This document shows, in pieces, positions 55,631 through 64,000 of a stretch of DNA of 64,000 nucleotides. Within the stretch, counting starts at the first letter, position 1. The number at the start of each line of letters is the position of its first letter. Where the stretch lies: NCBI GenBank assembly GCA_023511615.1, contig JAIMBL010000003.1, positions 1 through 64,000 of the forward strand, written 5' to 3'. The notes beneath the pieces were generated by a model. That model was not told the origin of the DNA. It worked only from the letters and a program-made list of their open reading frames with translations, and searched no databases. A program made the translations under genes and the position numbers. The DNA is from Leptolyngbyaceae cyanobacterium HOT.MB2.61. Lineage in GTDB: Bacteria; Cyanobacteriota; Cyanobacteriia; Leptolyngbyales; Leptolyngbyaceae.

Positions 55631-58600
55631 CTACTGCACCGGACTCAATACCTTCTCCTCCACCGCATCCGGGTTGGCTTCGGGGGAATCTTTCTCGGAC
55701 GGGGGCACCACCTGCCAAAACCTGGGCAGGTATTCTGACCAGTTCGCCAGGATCGCCTTGGCTTTGGAACTGCCAGTGCGATCGCCGTGGGCCTTAATTA
55801 GCTCCTTCAACTGCCGCTCACCCGCAGGCGTCATCACCCGCTGGGTTCTAACAATCTCCGGATTGACCTTGGCTGGAAAGCTGCCATCCTCGTCCAGGAA
55901 ATAAGCCAATCCACCAGTCATCCCAGCCCCCACGTTGCGTCCGGTGTTGCCCAGGACAACGATGACTCCACCTGTCATATACTCGCAGCAATGATCTCCG
56001 GCTCCTTCTACCACAGCCTGAGCCTGGGAGTTGCGGACAGCAAACCGTTCTCCGGCCTGCCCATTGGCGTACAGAAAGCCGCCTGTTGCCCCGTAAAGGC
56101 AGGTATTTCCAATGATCACATTTCTGGCTGGATCGTAGGTGGCCTCCTGGGGTGGGGTAATGATGATTTCACCTCCATGCATGCCCTTGCCCACATAATC
56201 GTTGGCCTCTCCCTCTAGTTTCAAAGTCACGTTAGGGATATTGAACGCGCCAAAGCTCTGACCGGCTGCCCCTTTAAAGTGGAGGGTGATCTGACCGCTA
56301 AAGCCACTGTTGCCATATTTCTTCGCGATCGCCCCTGCCAGGCGAGCCCCCACCGTTCGGTCGGTGTTGACGATAGTGTAGGTTTTGCTGACGCTGGTTT
56401 GGGTTTGAATTGCGGCCTGGATGTCCGGGTCACTGAGGATTTCGTCATCCAGCACCGGGCCGTTACTGTGAACCTCTTCGTGATTGAGCCAGGCGCGATC
56501 TTCACGGGTGTCGGGCAGGTTGGTCAGGCAATTCAGGTTGAGTGCCTGAGTTTTGGTTAGCTTCACACCTTCGCGTAATTTCAACAGATCGGCCCGTCCC
56601 ACCAGTTCATTCAATGACCGATAGCCCAGCCGCGCCATCAGCGATCGCGCCTCTTCCGCAATAAAGAAGAAGAAGTTGACCACATGTTCGGGGATACCCG
56701 TAAACCGCTTGCGGAGTTCCTCTTTCTGGCTAGCAACCCCTACCGGACAGTTATTGGTGTGGCAAATGCGGGCCATAATGCAGCCTTCGGCAATCATGGC
56801 AATGGAGCCAAACCCGAATTCTTCTCCACCCATCAGAGCAGCCATCACCACATCCCAGCCAGTTTTGATGCCGCCATCCACCCGCAATATGACGCGATCG
56901 CGCAGTTGATTTTCCAGCAGGACACGATGAACCTCCGTCAGACCGAGTTCCCACGGGCTTCCAGCATGCTTGATGGAACTGAGGGGAGAGGCTCCCGTAC
57001 CGCCATCGTGCCCGGAAATCTGGATGATGTCTGCATTGGCTTTGGCAACTCCAGCCGCAATGGTGCCAATCCCAATTTCAGCCACCAGTTTCACAGACAC
57101 CTGAGCAGTCGGATTGATCTGGTGCAAATCAAAGATCAGTTGGGCCAGGTCTTCAATGGAATAGATGTCGTGATGGGGAGGTGGAGAAATTAACGTCACA
57201 CCCGGCTTAGAGCGACGCAACATGGCAATGTAAGGACTGACCTTGGTGCCAGGTAGTTGCCCTCCCTCTCCTGGCTTGGCTCCCTGAGCAATCTTAATCT
57301 CTACCTGCCTGGCACTCATCAGGTATTCGGGCGTGACCCCAAACCGGCCCGAAGCCACCTGCTTAATGGCTGAACTGGCCGTATCTCCATTCCGCAGTCC
57401 CTTCAGGTGAGGCAGCACGGAGGAGAGGCCATTCTCATCCACATCGTCCAAAACCCGGAAACGGATTGGGTCTTCCCCCCCTTCCCCTGAATTGGATTTG
57501 CCACCGATGCGGTTCATCGCGATCGCTAGGGTTTCGTGCGCCTCCCGCGACAGGGCGCCCAACGACATTCCTCCAGTGCAGAATCGCTTCACAATCTCGG
57601 AGGCGGGTTCCACCTCTTCGATCGGAATGGAGGGGCGATCGCTCTTAAAGTCCAGCAAGTCACGCAGGGCGGTCAGAGGGCGTTCCTCCAGATACTTCAT
57701 GTAAAGTGCGTAGTGGTCATAGCTTTGGTTCTCGACTGCCTTATGGAGATATTTCGCCATTTCCGGGCTGTTCATGTGGTATTCCCCACCCGGACGGTAG
57801 TTAACATACCCAAAGTTTTCTAGCTTTTTAATCGTCAGTTCGGGGAAGGCACGGCAGTGGAAGGACATCACTTCCTGAGCCAGGTCAGCAATGCTGATGC
57901 CGCCAACACGGGAGGTGGTGCCCGCAAAGCCCAAGTGGAGCAGGTCAGAACCGATGCCAATCGCTTCAAAGATTTGAGCCCCGTGATAGCTGGACAGCAA
58001 TGAGATCCCCATTTTGGACAGGATCTTGAGTAATCCATCTTCGATCGCCTTACGGTAGTTGGCCTGAGCCGCTGCCAGTGGAAGGGACTTGAGCTTGCCC
58101 CGCGCCATCATGTTCTGTGTTTTGGAGTCGGCCCACCACTGGCGCACCGTTTCCAGAGCCAGGTAAGGGCACACAGCACTGGCTCCGTAACCAATCAGGC
58201 AGGCGAAGTGATGGGTGCTCCAGCATTGGGCCGTATCCACAATTAAGGAAGCTTTCATTCGCAACCCCTGACGAATCAGGTGGTGATGTACGGCTCCCAC
58301 AGCTAACAGGGGCGGGATGTAGCTGTACTCCGCCTGAAGTCCACCTGGTTCGCCTTTGTGGTTGATGCGATCGCTCAGGATCAGAATCTTACAGCCCGCT
58401 TGCACTGCTGCGGCAGCCTGCTGGCACAGATGGGTCACAGCTCGTTGTAACCCTTCGGGGCCTGTTGCCACCTCAAACAGGGTAGACAGCTCCGCTGTTT
58501 CAAACCCGGATTGACGGACTTGCTCTAACTCAATGTCACCCAATACCGGGGATTCCAGTTTCAGCAGGCGAGCGAATTCAGGCTTTTCCTCCAGCAGGTT

Positions 58601-60325
58601 GCCGCGATCGCCCAATTGCATCGTCAGGGACATCACTAGCTTTTCCCGCAGGGGATCAATGGCAGGGTTCGTCACCTGAGCAAACCGCTGCTTGAAGTAG
58701 TCGTACAACAGGTGAGGTTTTTCAGATAGCACCGCTAGAGGAATGTCATCCCCCATACAGAAGGTTGGCTCCTTGCCCTGAGCTGCCATTTCCTCGATGA
58801 TCATTTCCACGTCTTCGGCGGTGTAGCCGAAGGCAGTCTGGTACCGCAACACCTCCTGGGCATCCATCCGGGGAGCCTCATCCGCGAAGGGTTGGGGGGC
58901 GATCGTCACCCGATTTTGCCGCAACCACTCGCCGTAGGGTTGGGCGCTGGCAACTCGTTGCTTAATCTCCCAGTTTTTGAGGATCTCGTGCTTCTCCAGG
59001 TTGACGATGATCATCTGACCGGGACCCAACCGCCCCTTTTCTACAATTTCGGCTTCCGGTAAATCCACTACCCCAGCTTCCGAAGCCACCACCACATAAC
59101 CACCGCGGGTAATGCTGTAGCGAGCAGGACGCAGCCCATTGCGGTCTAGAGTCGCGCCAATCGTTTTGCCATCGCTAAAAACGAGCAGAGCTGGACCATC
59201 CCAGGGTTCCTGGATACCACTGTAGTATTCGTAGAAATCGATAATTTCGGGATGACTGAGCAGATCGGGCTGGTTCTGGTAGGCTTCTGGCACCATGATC
59301 ATCAGCGCTTCCTGGGGGCTGCGGCCAGAGCGCACCAGCAACTCCATTACGTTGTCCAGATTGGCAGAGTCACTGTTTTCGGCGTTGACGGTAGGTTTGA
59401 GATCCTGCAGGCGATCGCCCCAGCAGGGATGGGCCAGTTCGGCCTCGCGGGCCACCATCCAGTTAATGTTGCCCAGCAGAGTATTAATTTCGCCGTTGTG
59501 CCCTAGGAGGCGCATAGGTTGTGCCAGAGGCCATCTTGGCATTGTATTTGTGCTGAAGCGGCGATGGTAAACTGCAAACGCACTGGTATACTCCGGCTGT
59601 TTCAAATCTAAGTAGAACTCACCCAGGACTGCCGATCGCACCATGCCTTTGTAGACAATTGTGCGGCAGGAGAAGGAACACATGTAGAAATCCCGGAAGG
59701 CATCTTCCAGGGCAGAACCACGAACCTCGCTAGCAGCTGTCCGCAGAACTCGCTTACGCACCAGATACAGTAAGCGTTCTAGCTCGTCACCAGCCGCATG
59801 TTTGGATTCAACCAAAATTTGCTCAATTTGAGGCTGGTTTTCCCGTGCCTGAATACCCAGCATTTCTGGTCTAACAGGCACTTTCCGCCAGCCCAGAACA
59901 GTCATTCCTTCTTCCTGAACCGCTTGCTCAATAATCCGACGGGCGATGGCAGCCGCTTCTGGCTGACTGGGCAGAAAAATCATCCCAACCCCAATGCGAT
60001 CGCCGGGTAGGGCATCAACTCCTCTGTCCGCCAGCCAGGATTTAAATAACTCCCACGGAATAGCCGTCATCAAACCAGCACCATCACCGGAGTCGTAGTC
60101 GGCACTACATCCCCCCCGGTGTTCCATGCAGGACAGGGCAGATAACGCCTGCTCTACCAATGTATGGCTCGCCCGACCCTTCTGATCGGCAATAAAGCCA
60201 ACACCGCAGGCATCTCGTTCTTCCACCAGCCAGCGCTGCCCCCCGTACCCCGCATCCGATCCTGGATTCTGATGTCCATCTTGATTCACAGTTGTCCTAC
60301 CCATGAGAGAACCTTGTTGATTCAT
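55631..60325 (-). CDS. gltS: Ferredoxin-dependent glutamate synthase
   Basis: Fd-GOGAT transfers the amide group of glutamine to 2-oxoglutarate using ferredoxin electrons, completing the GS-GOGAT cycle that assimilates the ammonium made by NirA. The 1564-aa protein has the class II glutamine amidotransferase domain (about 40-430) with the nucleophilic Cys in [11 protein letters not shown]. Cys40 becomes N-terminal after removal of a propeptide. A central domain, then the FMN-binding synthase domain (about 860-1240, [16 protein letters not shown]; the [3Fe-4S] Cys in [12 protein letters not shown]) and the C-terminal beta-helix (about 1300-1500, [13 protein letters not shown]-like [17 protein letters not shown]) follow. 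Length fits cyanobacterial GltS/GlsF. It is a single gene with a 690-bp upstream spacer. Confidence 0.97.
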   Translation of the reverse strand: MNQQGSLMGRTTVNQDGHQNPGSDAGYGGQRWLVEERDACGVGFIADQKGRASHTLVEQALSALSCMEHRGGCSADYDSGDGAGLMTAIPWELFKSWLADRGVDALPGDRIGVGMIFLPSQPEAAAIARRIIEQAVQEEGMTVLGWRKVPVRPEMLGIQARENQPQIEQILVESKHAAGDELERLLYLVRKRVLRTAASEVRGSALEDAFRDFYMCSFSCRTIVYKGMVRSAVLGEFYLDLKQPEYTSAFAVYHRRFSTNTMPRWPLAQPMRLLGHNGEINTLLGNINWMVAREAELAHPCWGDRLQDLKPTVNAENSDSANLDNVMELLVRSGRSPQEALMIMVPEAYQNQPDLLSHPEIIDFYEYYSGIQEPWDGPALLVFSDGKTIGATLDRNGLRPARYSITRGGYVVVASEAGVVDLPEAEIVEKGRLGPGQMIIVNLEKHEILKNWEIKQRVASAQPYGEWLRQNRVTIAPQPFADEAPRMDAQEVLRYQTAFGYTAEDVEMIIEEMAAQGKEPTFCMGDDIPLAVLSEKPHLLYDYFKQRFAQVTNPAIDPLREKLVMSLTMQLGDRGNLLEEKPEFARLLKLESPVLGDIELEQVRQSGFETAELSTLFEVATGPEGLQRAVTHLCQQAAAAVQAGCKILILSDRINHKGEPGGLQAEYSYIPPLLAVGAVHHHLIRQGLRMKASLIVDTAQCWSTHHFACLIGYGASAVCPYLALETVRQWWADSKTQNMMARGKLKSLPLAAAQANYRKAIEDGLLKILSKMGISLLSSYHGAQIFEAIGIGSDLLHLGFAGTTSRVGGISIADLAQEVMSFHCRAFPELTIKKLENFGYVNYRPGGEYHMNSPEMAKYLHKAVENQSYDHYALYMKYLEERPLTALRDLLDFKSDRPSIPIEEVEPASEIVKRFCTGGMSLGALSREAHETLAIAMNRIGGKSNSGEGGEDPIRFRVLDDVDENGLSSVLPHLKGLRNGDTASSAIKQVASGRFGVTPEYLMSARQVEIKIAQGAKPGEGGQLPGTKVSPYIAMLRRSKPGVTLISPPPHHDIYSIEDLAQLIFDLHQINPTAQVSVKLVAEIGIGTIAAGVAKANADIIQISGHDGGTGASPLSSIKHAGSPWELGLTEVHRVLLENQLRDRVILRVDGGIKTGWDVVMAALMGGEEFGFGSIAMIAEGCIMARICHTNNCPVGVASQKEELRKRFTGIPEHVVNFFFFIAEEARSLMARLGYRSLNELVGRADLLKLREGVKLTKTQALNLNCLTNLPDTREDRAWLNHEEVHSNGPVLDDEILSDPDIQAAIQTQTSVSKTYTIVNTDRTVGARLAGAIAKKYGNSGFSGQITLHFKGAAGQSFGAFNIPNVTLKLEGEANDYVGKGMHGGEIIITPPQEATYDPARNVIIGNTCLYGATGGFLYANGQAGERFAVRNSQAQAVVEGAGDHCCEYMTGGVIVVLGNTGRNVGAGMTGGLAYFLDEDGSFPAKVNPEIVRTQRVMTPAGERQLKELIKAHGDRTGSSKAKAILANWSEYLPRFWQVVPPSEKDSPEANPDAVEEKVLSPVQ

Positions 60326-60859
60326 TTACTTAAAGTCAGGCCTTAATTGAACATTCCTAATTCGCGTCCAGATCGTTATTCAGCCACATTAGAGGCTGAA
60401 AAAGTGGGATAAATTTCTGGAAAGCAGACAATCCTGGTAAAAAACCTGTCTAACTTGATACAGCTGTAGCAATTGGATCTGCCATTACCAATCGACTACC
60501 GAAGCACTGCAACGGGTGAATCAAATCTTATTAAAAAAGCCTTACCCTGACAATCCCCGCTTCTTGAGTTCTATCTCTATCTATCTCTAATGCGGTTTTC
60601 GTGGGTGACCATTGATCGCAGAAAGGATAGCTTACTCTCGCTTACCTGATGCCCATTGAGTACCTCCTCTATCCTAGCGTTGCAAAATCTAAATTTTGCA
60701 CCATGGGAGTTTGGAGACTTTACCCCCAAGCAGGGGTGGACCCCCTGCATCCCCAACAAAACTTTCGCTTTGCTGTCCTAGCTTTACTGATTTCCGATCA
60801 ACCTTCCAGGCCAATTTCTGGCAAATTATGGAAGGTCAGATCGCTCTGACAACATCCTC
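60326..60859. other. Long spacer upstream of gltS with a family B fragment
   Basis: No gene is recognised. Around 60718-60772 there is a G/C-rich repeat core (CCCCAAGCAGGGGTGGACCC, then CTGCATCCCC and GTCCTAGC), related to the family B elements elsewhere in the window. The gltS promoter lies on the minus strand here; no GTA-N8-TAC NtcA site was found on either strand. Confidence 0.5.
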
Positions 60860-60982
60860 GGTTCTTCCGGCTTGCTGGTGAAAGAGTAGCTTATGCTAGT
60901 CTTTCATCTAAAACAGAACCCCTGAAATGTTGATTTTGTTTTGGTAATAAGCGTCACTTATCACCAAACTCCCAGGAGAGCC
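60860..60982 (+). repeat. MITE-like multi-hairpin element, copy 3
   Basis: The element starts GGTTCTTCCGGCTTGC and ends CCAGGAGAGCC. It keeps the stems TGAAAGA(G)TAGC/GCTA(G)TCTTTCA and TTGGTAATAAG/CTTATCACCAA; the middle stem is partly degraded (AAAACAGAACC against GATTTTGTTTT). It ends 35 bp before the start of the phosphodiester glycosidase gene, so it lies in its 5' region. Confidence 0.85.
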
Positions 60983-61017
60983 CAATCCTGTAAACAAATT
61001 TTGAGTGACAATAAGCA

Positions 61018-62925
61018 ATGGTTGTGATTGGAGCCAGCATGTGGGGATGGTTGAAAGGTTTTCGGTGCCCCTGGAAAGAACTTGTCAGACCAATCGTTAG
61101 TGTTCCGTTAGCAGCCGTTACAATTCATTGGGCTGCACCTGAAGAAGGCACGATGAAGTCTGCGATCGCCCTTTCCCAACCACTCCTTCTGAGTCAGGCA
61201 ACGCAACCTGCCCTATCCCAGGGAACCCAAATTCTCCTCAATGGCCGTACCCTGCCAGTCGCCTGGAGTCAGTGGCGGGTAGCCGGTTCCACTCGCACGG
61301 GCATCAGTGATGCCGGGTTGATGCAAGCGATGGGGATAGAGCTTTTGAATACTGAGGATGCCAGCCGTCAACCTGTGCAATGGTTCTCCGATCCCAGAAC
61401 TAACCCGCTTCTGCTGCCAACCCACCTGACGGGAACCCTTCGCTATCTGGATATTACCGACTTTGCCCGCCGGATGGGTTGGCAGATGCAGACTAACGGC
61501 ACGACCCTGCAAATCACCTCAGTCCCGGCCAGGGTGCAGTCGGTGCGATTGGGCAAGCAGCCCTGGGGCGATCGCATCGTGATTGAGCTCGACCAGCCCG
61601 CAACCTGGCAGGTTGATCGGCAAAGCCAGGAATTTGCACTCACCCTCAATGCCCAACTGGATCCATCCCTGCTCAGTCCCCAAACCAATCCCACCACTGC
61701 TCCCAACACTCCCAGTCCAGGGAGCCAGCTTGCCTTTCTTCTATCCCAACCGAGTCCCAATCAAACCCAACTTCGACTCCGCATTCCCCTTAGCCTTCGC
61801 CCCCGCGTCTGGAGTTTGCCCAATCCCAACCGCTTAATCGTAGATGTCCGTTCTGATTCACTGGTAGAGCGAAATATTGTCTGGGCACCCGGTCTGCGCT
61901 GGCGCTCCCAAACTCTGGAACTGGGTGGCACTCGCTTTCCAGTCGTGTGGCTGGCGGTGAATCCCCGCCACTCAGGGATTGGACTCAAACCAATCCTGCC
62001 TAATCCCAGTACGATGACGGGCATTGCCCCCCTGCCGCAGACTGCCCGGCTGGCCCAAGCCGCAGCCGCCGTCAACGCTGGCTTCTTCAACCGTAATAAT
62101 CAACTTCCCCTGGGAGCTGTTCGCCTGGATGGACGCTGGCTCTCCGGCCCCATTCTCAATCGGGGAGCGATCGCCTGGAATCCTTCAGGATCATTCAAAA
62201 TAGACCGCCTCAGTTTGCAGGAAACCTTGATTACCCAAACCGGACAACGCCTCCCTCTCACTCACCTCAACAGCGGCTATATTCAAGCGGGTATTGCCCG
62301 CTATACCCCGGATTGGGGACCGACCTACACCCCCCTCTCAGATAATGAAATTCTCGTCCTCATCCAAAACAATCGGATTCTCAGCCAACAATCAGTTCCT
62401 ACCGCAGGTAGCCAGGCCGTTCCAATTCCAGCCAATGGCTACCTCCTGGTACTGCGCTCTAACCGCACAGCAGCCACCAGTCTCCCGGTTGGGTCTTCCC
62501 TGAGGCTCGAAAGTGTCACTACCCCCCCTGATTTCATCTCCTATCCCCAAATTGTGGCTGCCGGGCCGCTCCTATTACAAAACCGCCAGATTGTTCTAGA
62601 CCCCCAGGCGGAAAAATTCAGTCGGGCTTTTGCGATTGAAAAGGCCAGCCGAAGCGCGATCGGGCAAACTGCAGAGGGCCACCTCATCATTGCTACTGTC
62701 CACACTGACATCCGAGGAGTCGGAGCAACCTTAACGGATATTGCCCAAATCATGCAGCAGCTTGGAGCCATCAACGCCCTCAATTTAGATGGTGGTAGCT
62801 CCACAACCCTCTATTTGGGCGGACAAATCCTCAATCGCCCCCCTCGAACCGTTGCTCGCGTCCACAACGGCATCGGCATCTTTGTGCAGCCTGCCCCCCC
62901 TCCCTTACCATCTAATCCTTACTGA
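61018..62925 (+). CDS. Phosphodiester glycosidase (NAGPA) domain protein with AMIN-like region
   Basis: This is a 635-aa probable envelope protein. The N-terminus has a hydrophobic stretch (about 25-45, PIVSVPLAAVTIHWAA) that may be an anchor or signal. An AMIN-like beta domain follows (about 190-280, RVQSVRLGKQPWGDRIVIEL; VWSLPNPNRLIVDVRS), a fold that targets proteins to peptidoglycan. The C-terminal half (about 330-625) is the NAGPA/DUF2233 phosphodiester glycosidase domain, with AAVNAGFFNRNNQLPLGAVR, YPQIVAAGPLLLQNRQ and NALNLDGGSSTTLYLGG. The natural substrate in cyanobacteria is unknown; cell-wall glycans are plausible. It starts at the ATG at 61018, with copy 3 of the hairpin element just upstream. 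Confidence 0.82.
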   Translation: MVVIGASMWGWLKGFRCPWKELVRPIVSVPLAAVTIHWAAPEEGTMKSAIALSQPLLLSQATQPALSQGTQILLNGRTLPVAWSQWRVAGSTRTGISDAGLMQAMGIELLNTEDASRQPVQWFSDPRTNPLLLPTHLTGTLRYLDITDFARRMGWQMQTNGTTLQITSVPARVQSVRLGKQPWGDRIVIELDQPATWQVDRQSQEFALTLNAQLDPSLLSPQTNPTTAPNTPSPGSQLAFLLSQPSPNQTQLRLRIPLSLRPRVWSLPNPNRLIVDVRSDSLVERNIVWAPGLRWRSQTLELGGTRFPVVWLAVNPRHSGIGLKPILPNPSTMTGIAPLPQTARLAQAAAAVNAGFFNRNNQLPLGAVRLDGRWLSGPILNRGAIAWNPSGSFKIDRLSLQETLITQTGQRLPLTHLNSGYIQAGIARYTPDWGPTYTPLSDNEILVLIQNNRILSQQSVPTAGSQAVPIPANGYLLVLRSNRTAATSLPVGSSLRLESVTTPPDFISYPQIVAAGPLLLQNRQIVLDPQAEKFSRAFAIEKASRSAIGQTAEGHLIIATVHTDIRGVGATLTDIAQIMQQLGAINALNLDGGSSTTLYLGGQILNRPPRTVARVHNGIGIFVQPAPPPLPSNPY

Positions 62926-63137
62926 AATGAAACTCCCTTAAACGAGACTCACCGTTTGTAAAGTGTTGGTGTAGATCTGGTTCTAGAGGGATGCTTAAGC
63001 CTGAATATGCGGTTACATATTTGCTATCTTGGCTTCGGCGATCCCTTTTTATAGATCTCTTTGAACAAGAGGTTGGAATAAATTCGCTCTTGGAACAGAC
63101 TTGCTCATTGACGCTCGCTTAGTAAGGAGATAGACCC

Positions 63138-63554
63138 TTGGCTCAACCTCAAGAAACCACCCAAACTCCCGCCCTTGCTCTATCAGCTTCTGCTAAACAG
63201 CAGCCCATCGCTGCAACTGAGCTGCGTCCCTGGGGTTCCTTCACGGTTTTAGAAGAAGGCCGAGGCTACAAAATTAAAAGAATTGAGGTGAAGCCAGGTC
63301 ATCGCCTTAGCTTGCAGATGCATCACCACCGGAGTGAGCACTGGATCGTGGTTTCGGGCACCGCAAAAGTGACCTGTGGTAACAATGAACACATCCTCAC
63401 CAGCAATCAGTCCACCTACGTCCCCCAATGCACGACCCATCGGCTGGAAAACCCAGGAGTCATTCCCCTGGTTTTGATTGAAGTTCAAAATGGAGAATAC
63501 CTGGGAGAGGATGACATCGTTCGCTATCAAGATGATTACGCCCGTGCCCAGTAG
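63138..63554 (+). CDS. Mannose-6-phosphate isomerase type II, cupin domain
   Basis: This 138-aa cupin corresponds to the isomerase part of type II mannose-6-phosphate isomerase/GDP-mannose pyrophosphorylase: RPWGSFTVLEEGRGYKIKRI, then VKPGHRLSLQMHHHRSEHW, where the His and Gln residues bind metal, then VVSGTAKV and the conserved HRLENPG. It interconverts fructose-6-P and mannose-6-P for GDP-mannose and cell-surface polysaccharides. In cyanobacteria it occurs alone, without the pyrophosphorylase half. The start codon is TTG at 63138, supported by AGGAG at 63124-63128 and the absence of any nearby ATG before the conserved region. Confidence 0.85.
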   Translation: MAQPQETTQTPALALSASAKQQPIAATELRPWGSFTVLEEGRGYKIKRIEVKPGHRLSLQMHHHRSEHWIVVSGTAKVTCGNNEHILTSNQSTYVPQCTTHRLENPGVIPLVLIEVQNGEYLGEDDIVRYQDDYARAQ

Positions 63555-63690
63555 GGAGTGATGGAGTGATCGGGGAGAGGAGTGAGGATTAGTTGTTAGT
63601 GGTTGGTTGTTCGTTTCCTCCTTCCCGGCTCCCTTAACCCTCTACTCCTTCCCTGCGGTAGGATGGAAGCTGAATGATTGACACTTCGAA

Positions 63691-64000
63691 ATGATTCATC
63701 TCAGCAGTACCGCAGCGAACGAAATTTTGCGTTTGCGGGCGAGGCGGAACAGAGCCGATCTTTTTCTTCGTCTTGGAATTCAGTCCAGGGGTTGCCTGGG
63801 ACTATCTTATGTGATGAGATTTGATGAAGAGGTGCAGCCGAACGATCAGATTTATGATTGTGAGGGTGTTCAGATTGTTGTCGATTCTGAGAATCTTCCC
63901 TACCTGGATGGCCTGTCTCTGGATTACTCCGAAGACCTGATGGGTGGAGGATTCCGTTTCCGTAATCCAAATGCCGAGCAAAGCTGTAGCTGCGGCATTT
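63691..64000 (+). CDS. IscA/SufA-type iron-sulfur assembly protein (partial, runs off the window)
   Basis: The frame from the ATG at 63691 stays open to the window edge (about 103 residues). It encodes MIHLSSTAANEILRLRARRN, then LRLGIQSRGCLGLSYVMRFD, VDSENLPYLDGLSLDYSED, GGGFRFRNPNAEQSCSCGI. This is the HesB/IscA/SufA family: the three conserved Cys are in RGC and the C-terminal CSCG, which bind iron or an Fe-S cluster for delivery to apo-proteins. The protein lacks only a few C-terminal residues in this window. It follows the isomerase gene by 136 bp on the same strand. Confidence 0.85.
   Translation, partial: MIHLSSTAANEILRLRARRNRADLFLRLGIQSRGCLGLSYVMRFDEEVQPNDQIYDCEGVQIVVDSENLPYLDGLSLDYSEDLMGGGFRFRNPNAEQSCSCGI

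Overview
The window is a chromosomal segment of a cyanobacterium. The evidence is the gene content: Psb27, a PSII-associated S4-domain protein, NdhS, light-dependent protochlorophyllide reductase, the ChlH subunit of Mg-chelatase, ferredoxin-dependent glutamate synthase and the nirA-nrtABCD-narB nitrate cluster. The octamer GCGATCGC (HIP1) is also scattered throughout. A nitrite reductase fused to a C-terminal ferredoxin domain, and no heterocyst genes apart from a devBC pair, suggest a filamentous non-heterocystous lineage (Leptolyngbya/Plectonema-like). That placement is an inference.

Layout. 0.3-5.9 kb: psb27, an atypical adenosine-deaminase-family gene, purA, rplY/ctc, a PAP/fibrillin gene and a PSII S4-domain gene. 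5.9-7.6 kb: a decayed stretch with an hsdR relic, an unrecognised small exported protein and an IS630-type transposase relic. 7.6-17 kb: devC-devB without devA, two pentapeptide-repeat proteins, a CPA2 antiporter with USP domains, a HAS-barrel protein, ndhS, an orphan OpuCA-type ATPase and a DICT/HD-GYP-like protein. 17.7-22.4 kb: a cluster of fused ABC permease, DmeF-like CDF exporter, CopZ-type Fe-S metallochaperone broken by a frameshift, and ABC ATPase, all on the plus strand. 22.4-24.6 kb: a second decayed region with a 36-bp direct repeat, a GNAT relic and a MITE-like element. 24.7-28.8 kb: a truncated YwiC-like gene, a saccharopine-dehydrogenase-like gene, por and a HEAT-repeat protein.

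29.1-40.1 kb is the nitrate assimilation locus: a globin, then nirA(-Fd), nrtA, nrtB, nrtC, nrtD, a DUF1830 gene and narB. A textbook NtcA promoter (GTA-N8-TAC, 22 bp, TACCTT) lies upstream of nirA. Nitrate would be imported by NrtABCD, reduced by NarB and NirA with ferredoxin electrons, and the ammonium assimilated in part by the GltS encoded at 55.6-60.3 kb.

40.4-64 kb: RNase HI with a coiled-coil extension, an MFS exporter with a C-terminal monooxygenase-like domain, a PEP-CTERM 5'-nucleotidase, a 1830-residue protein holding a methyltransferase-like domain and two tandem TPR plus O-GlcNAc-transferase (GT41) modules, chlH, gltS, a phosphodiester glycosidase, a mannose-6-phosphate isomerase cupin, and an IscA/SufA-type gene cut by the window edge.

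No complete novel defence or mobile system is visible. The most unusual items are the duplicated MT-TPR-GT41 protein, a three-copy ~122-bp element made of consecutive hairpins with covarying stems, the metal-type ABC/CDF/metallochaperone cluster with its frameshift, and DUF1830 inside the nitrate operon. No tRNA, rRNA or CRISPR array was seen.
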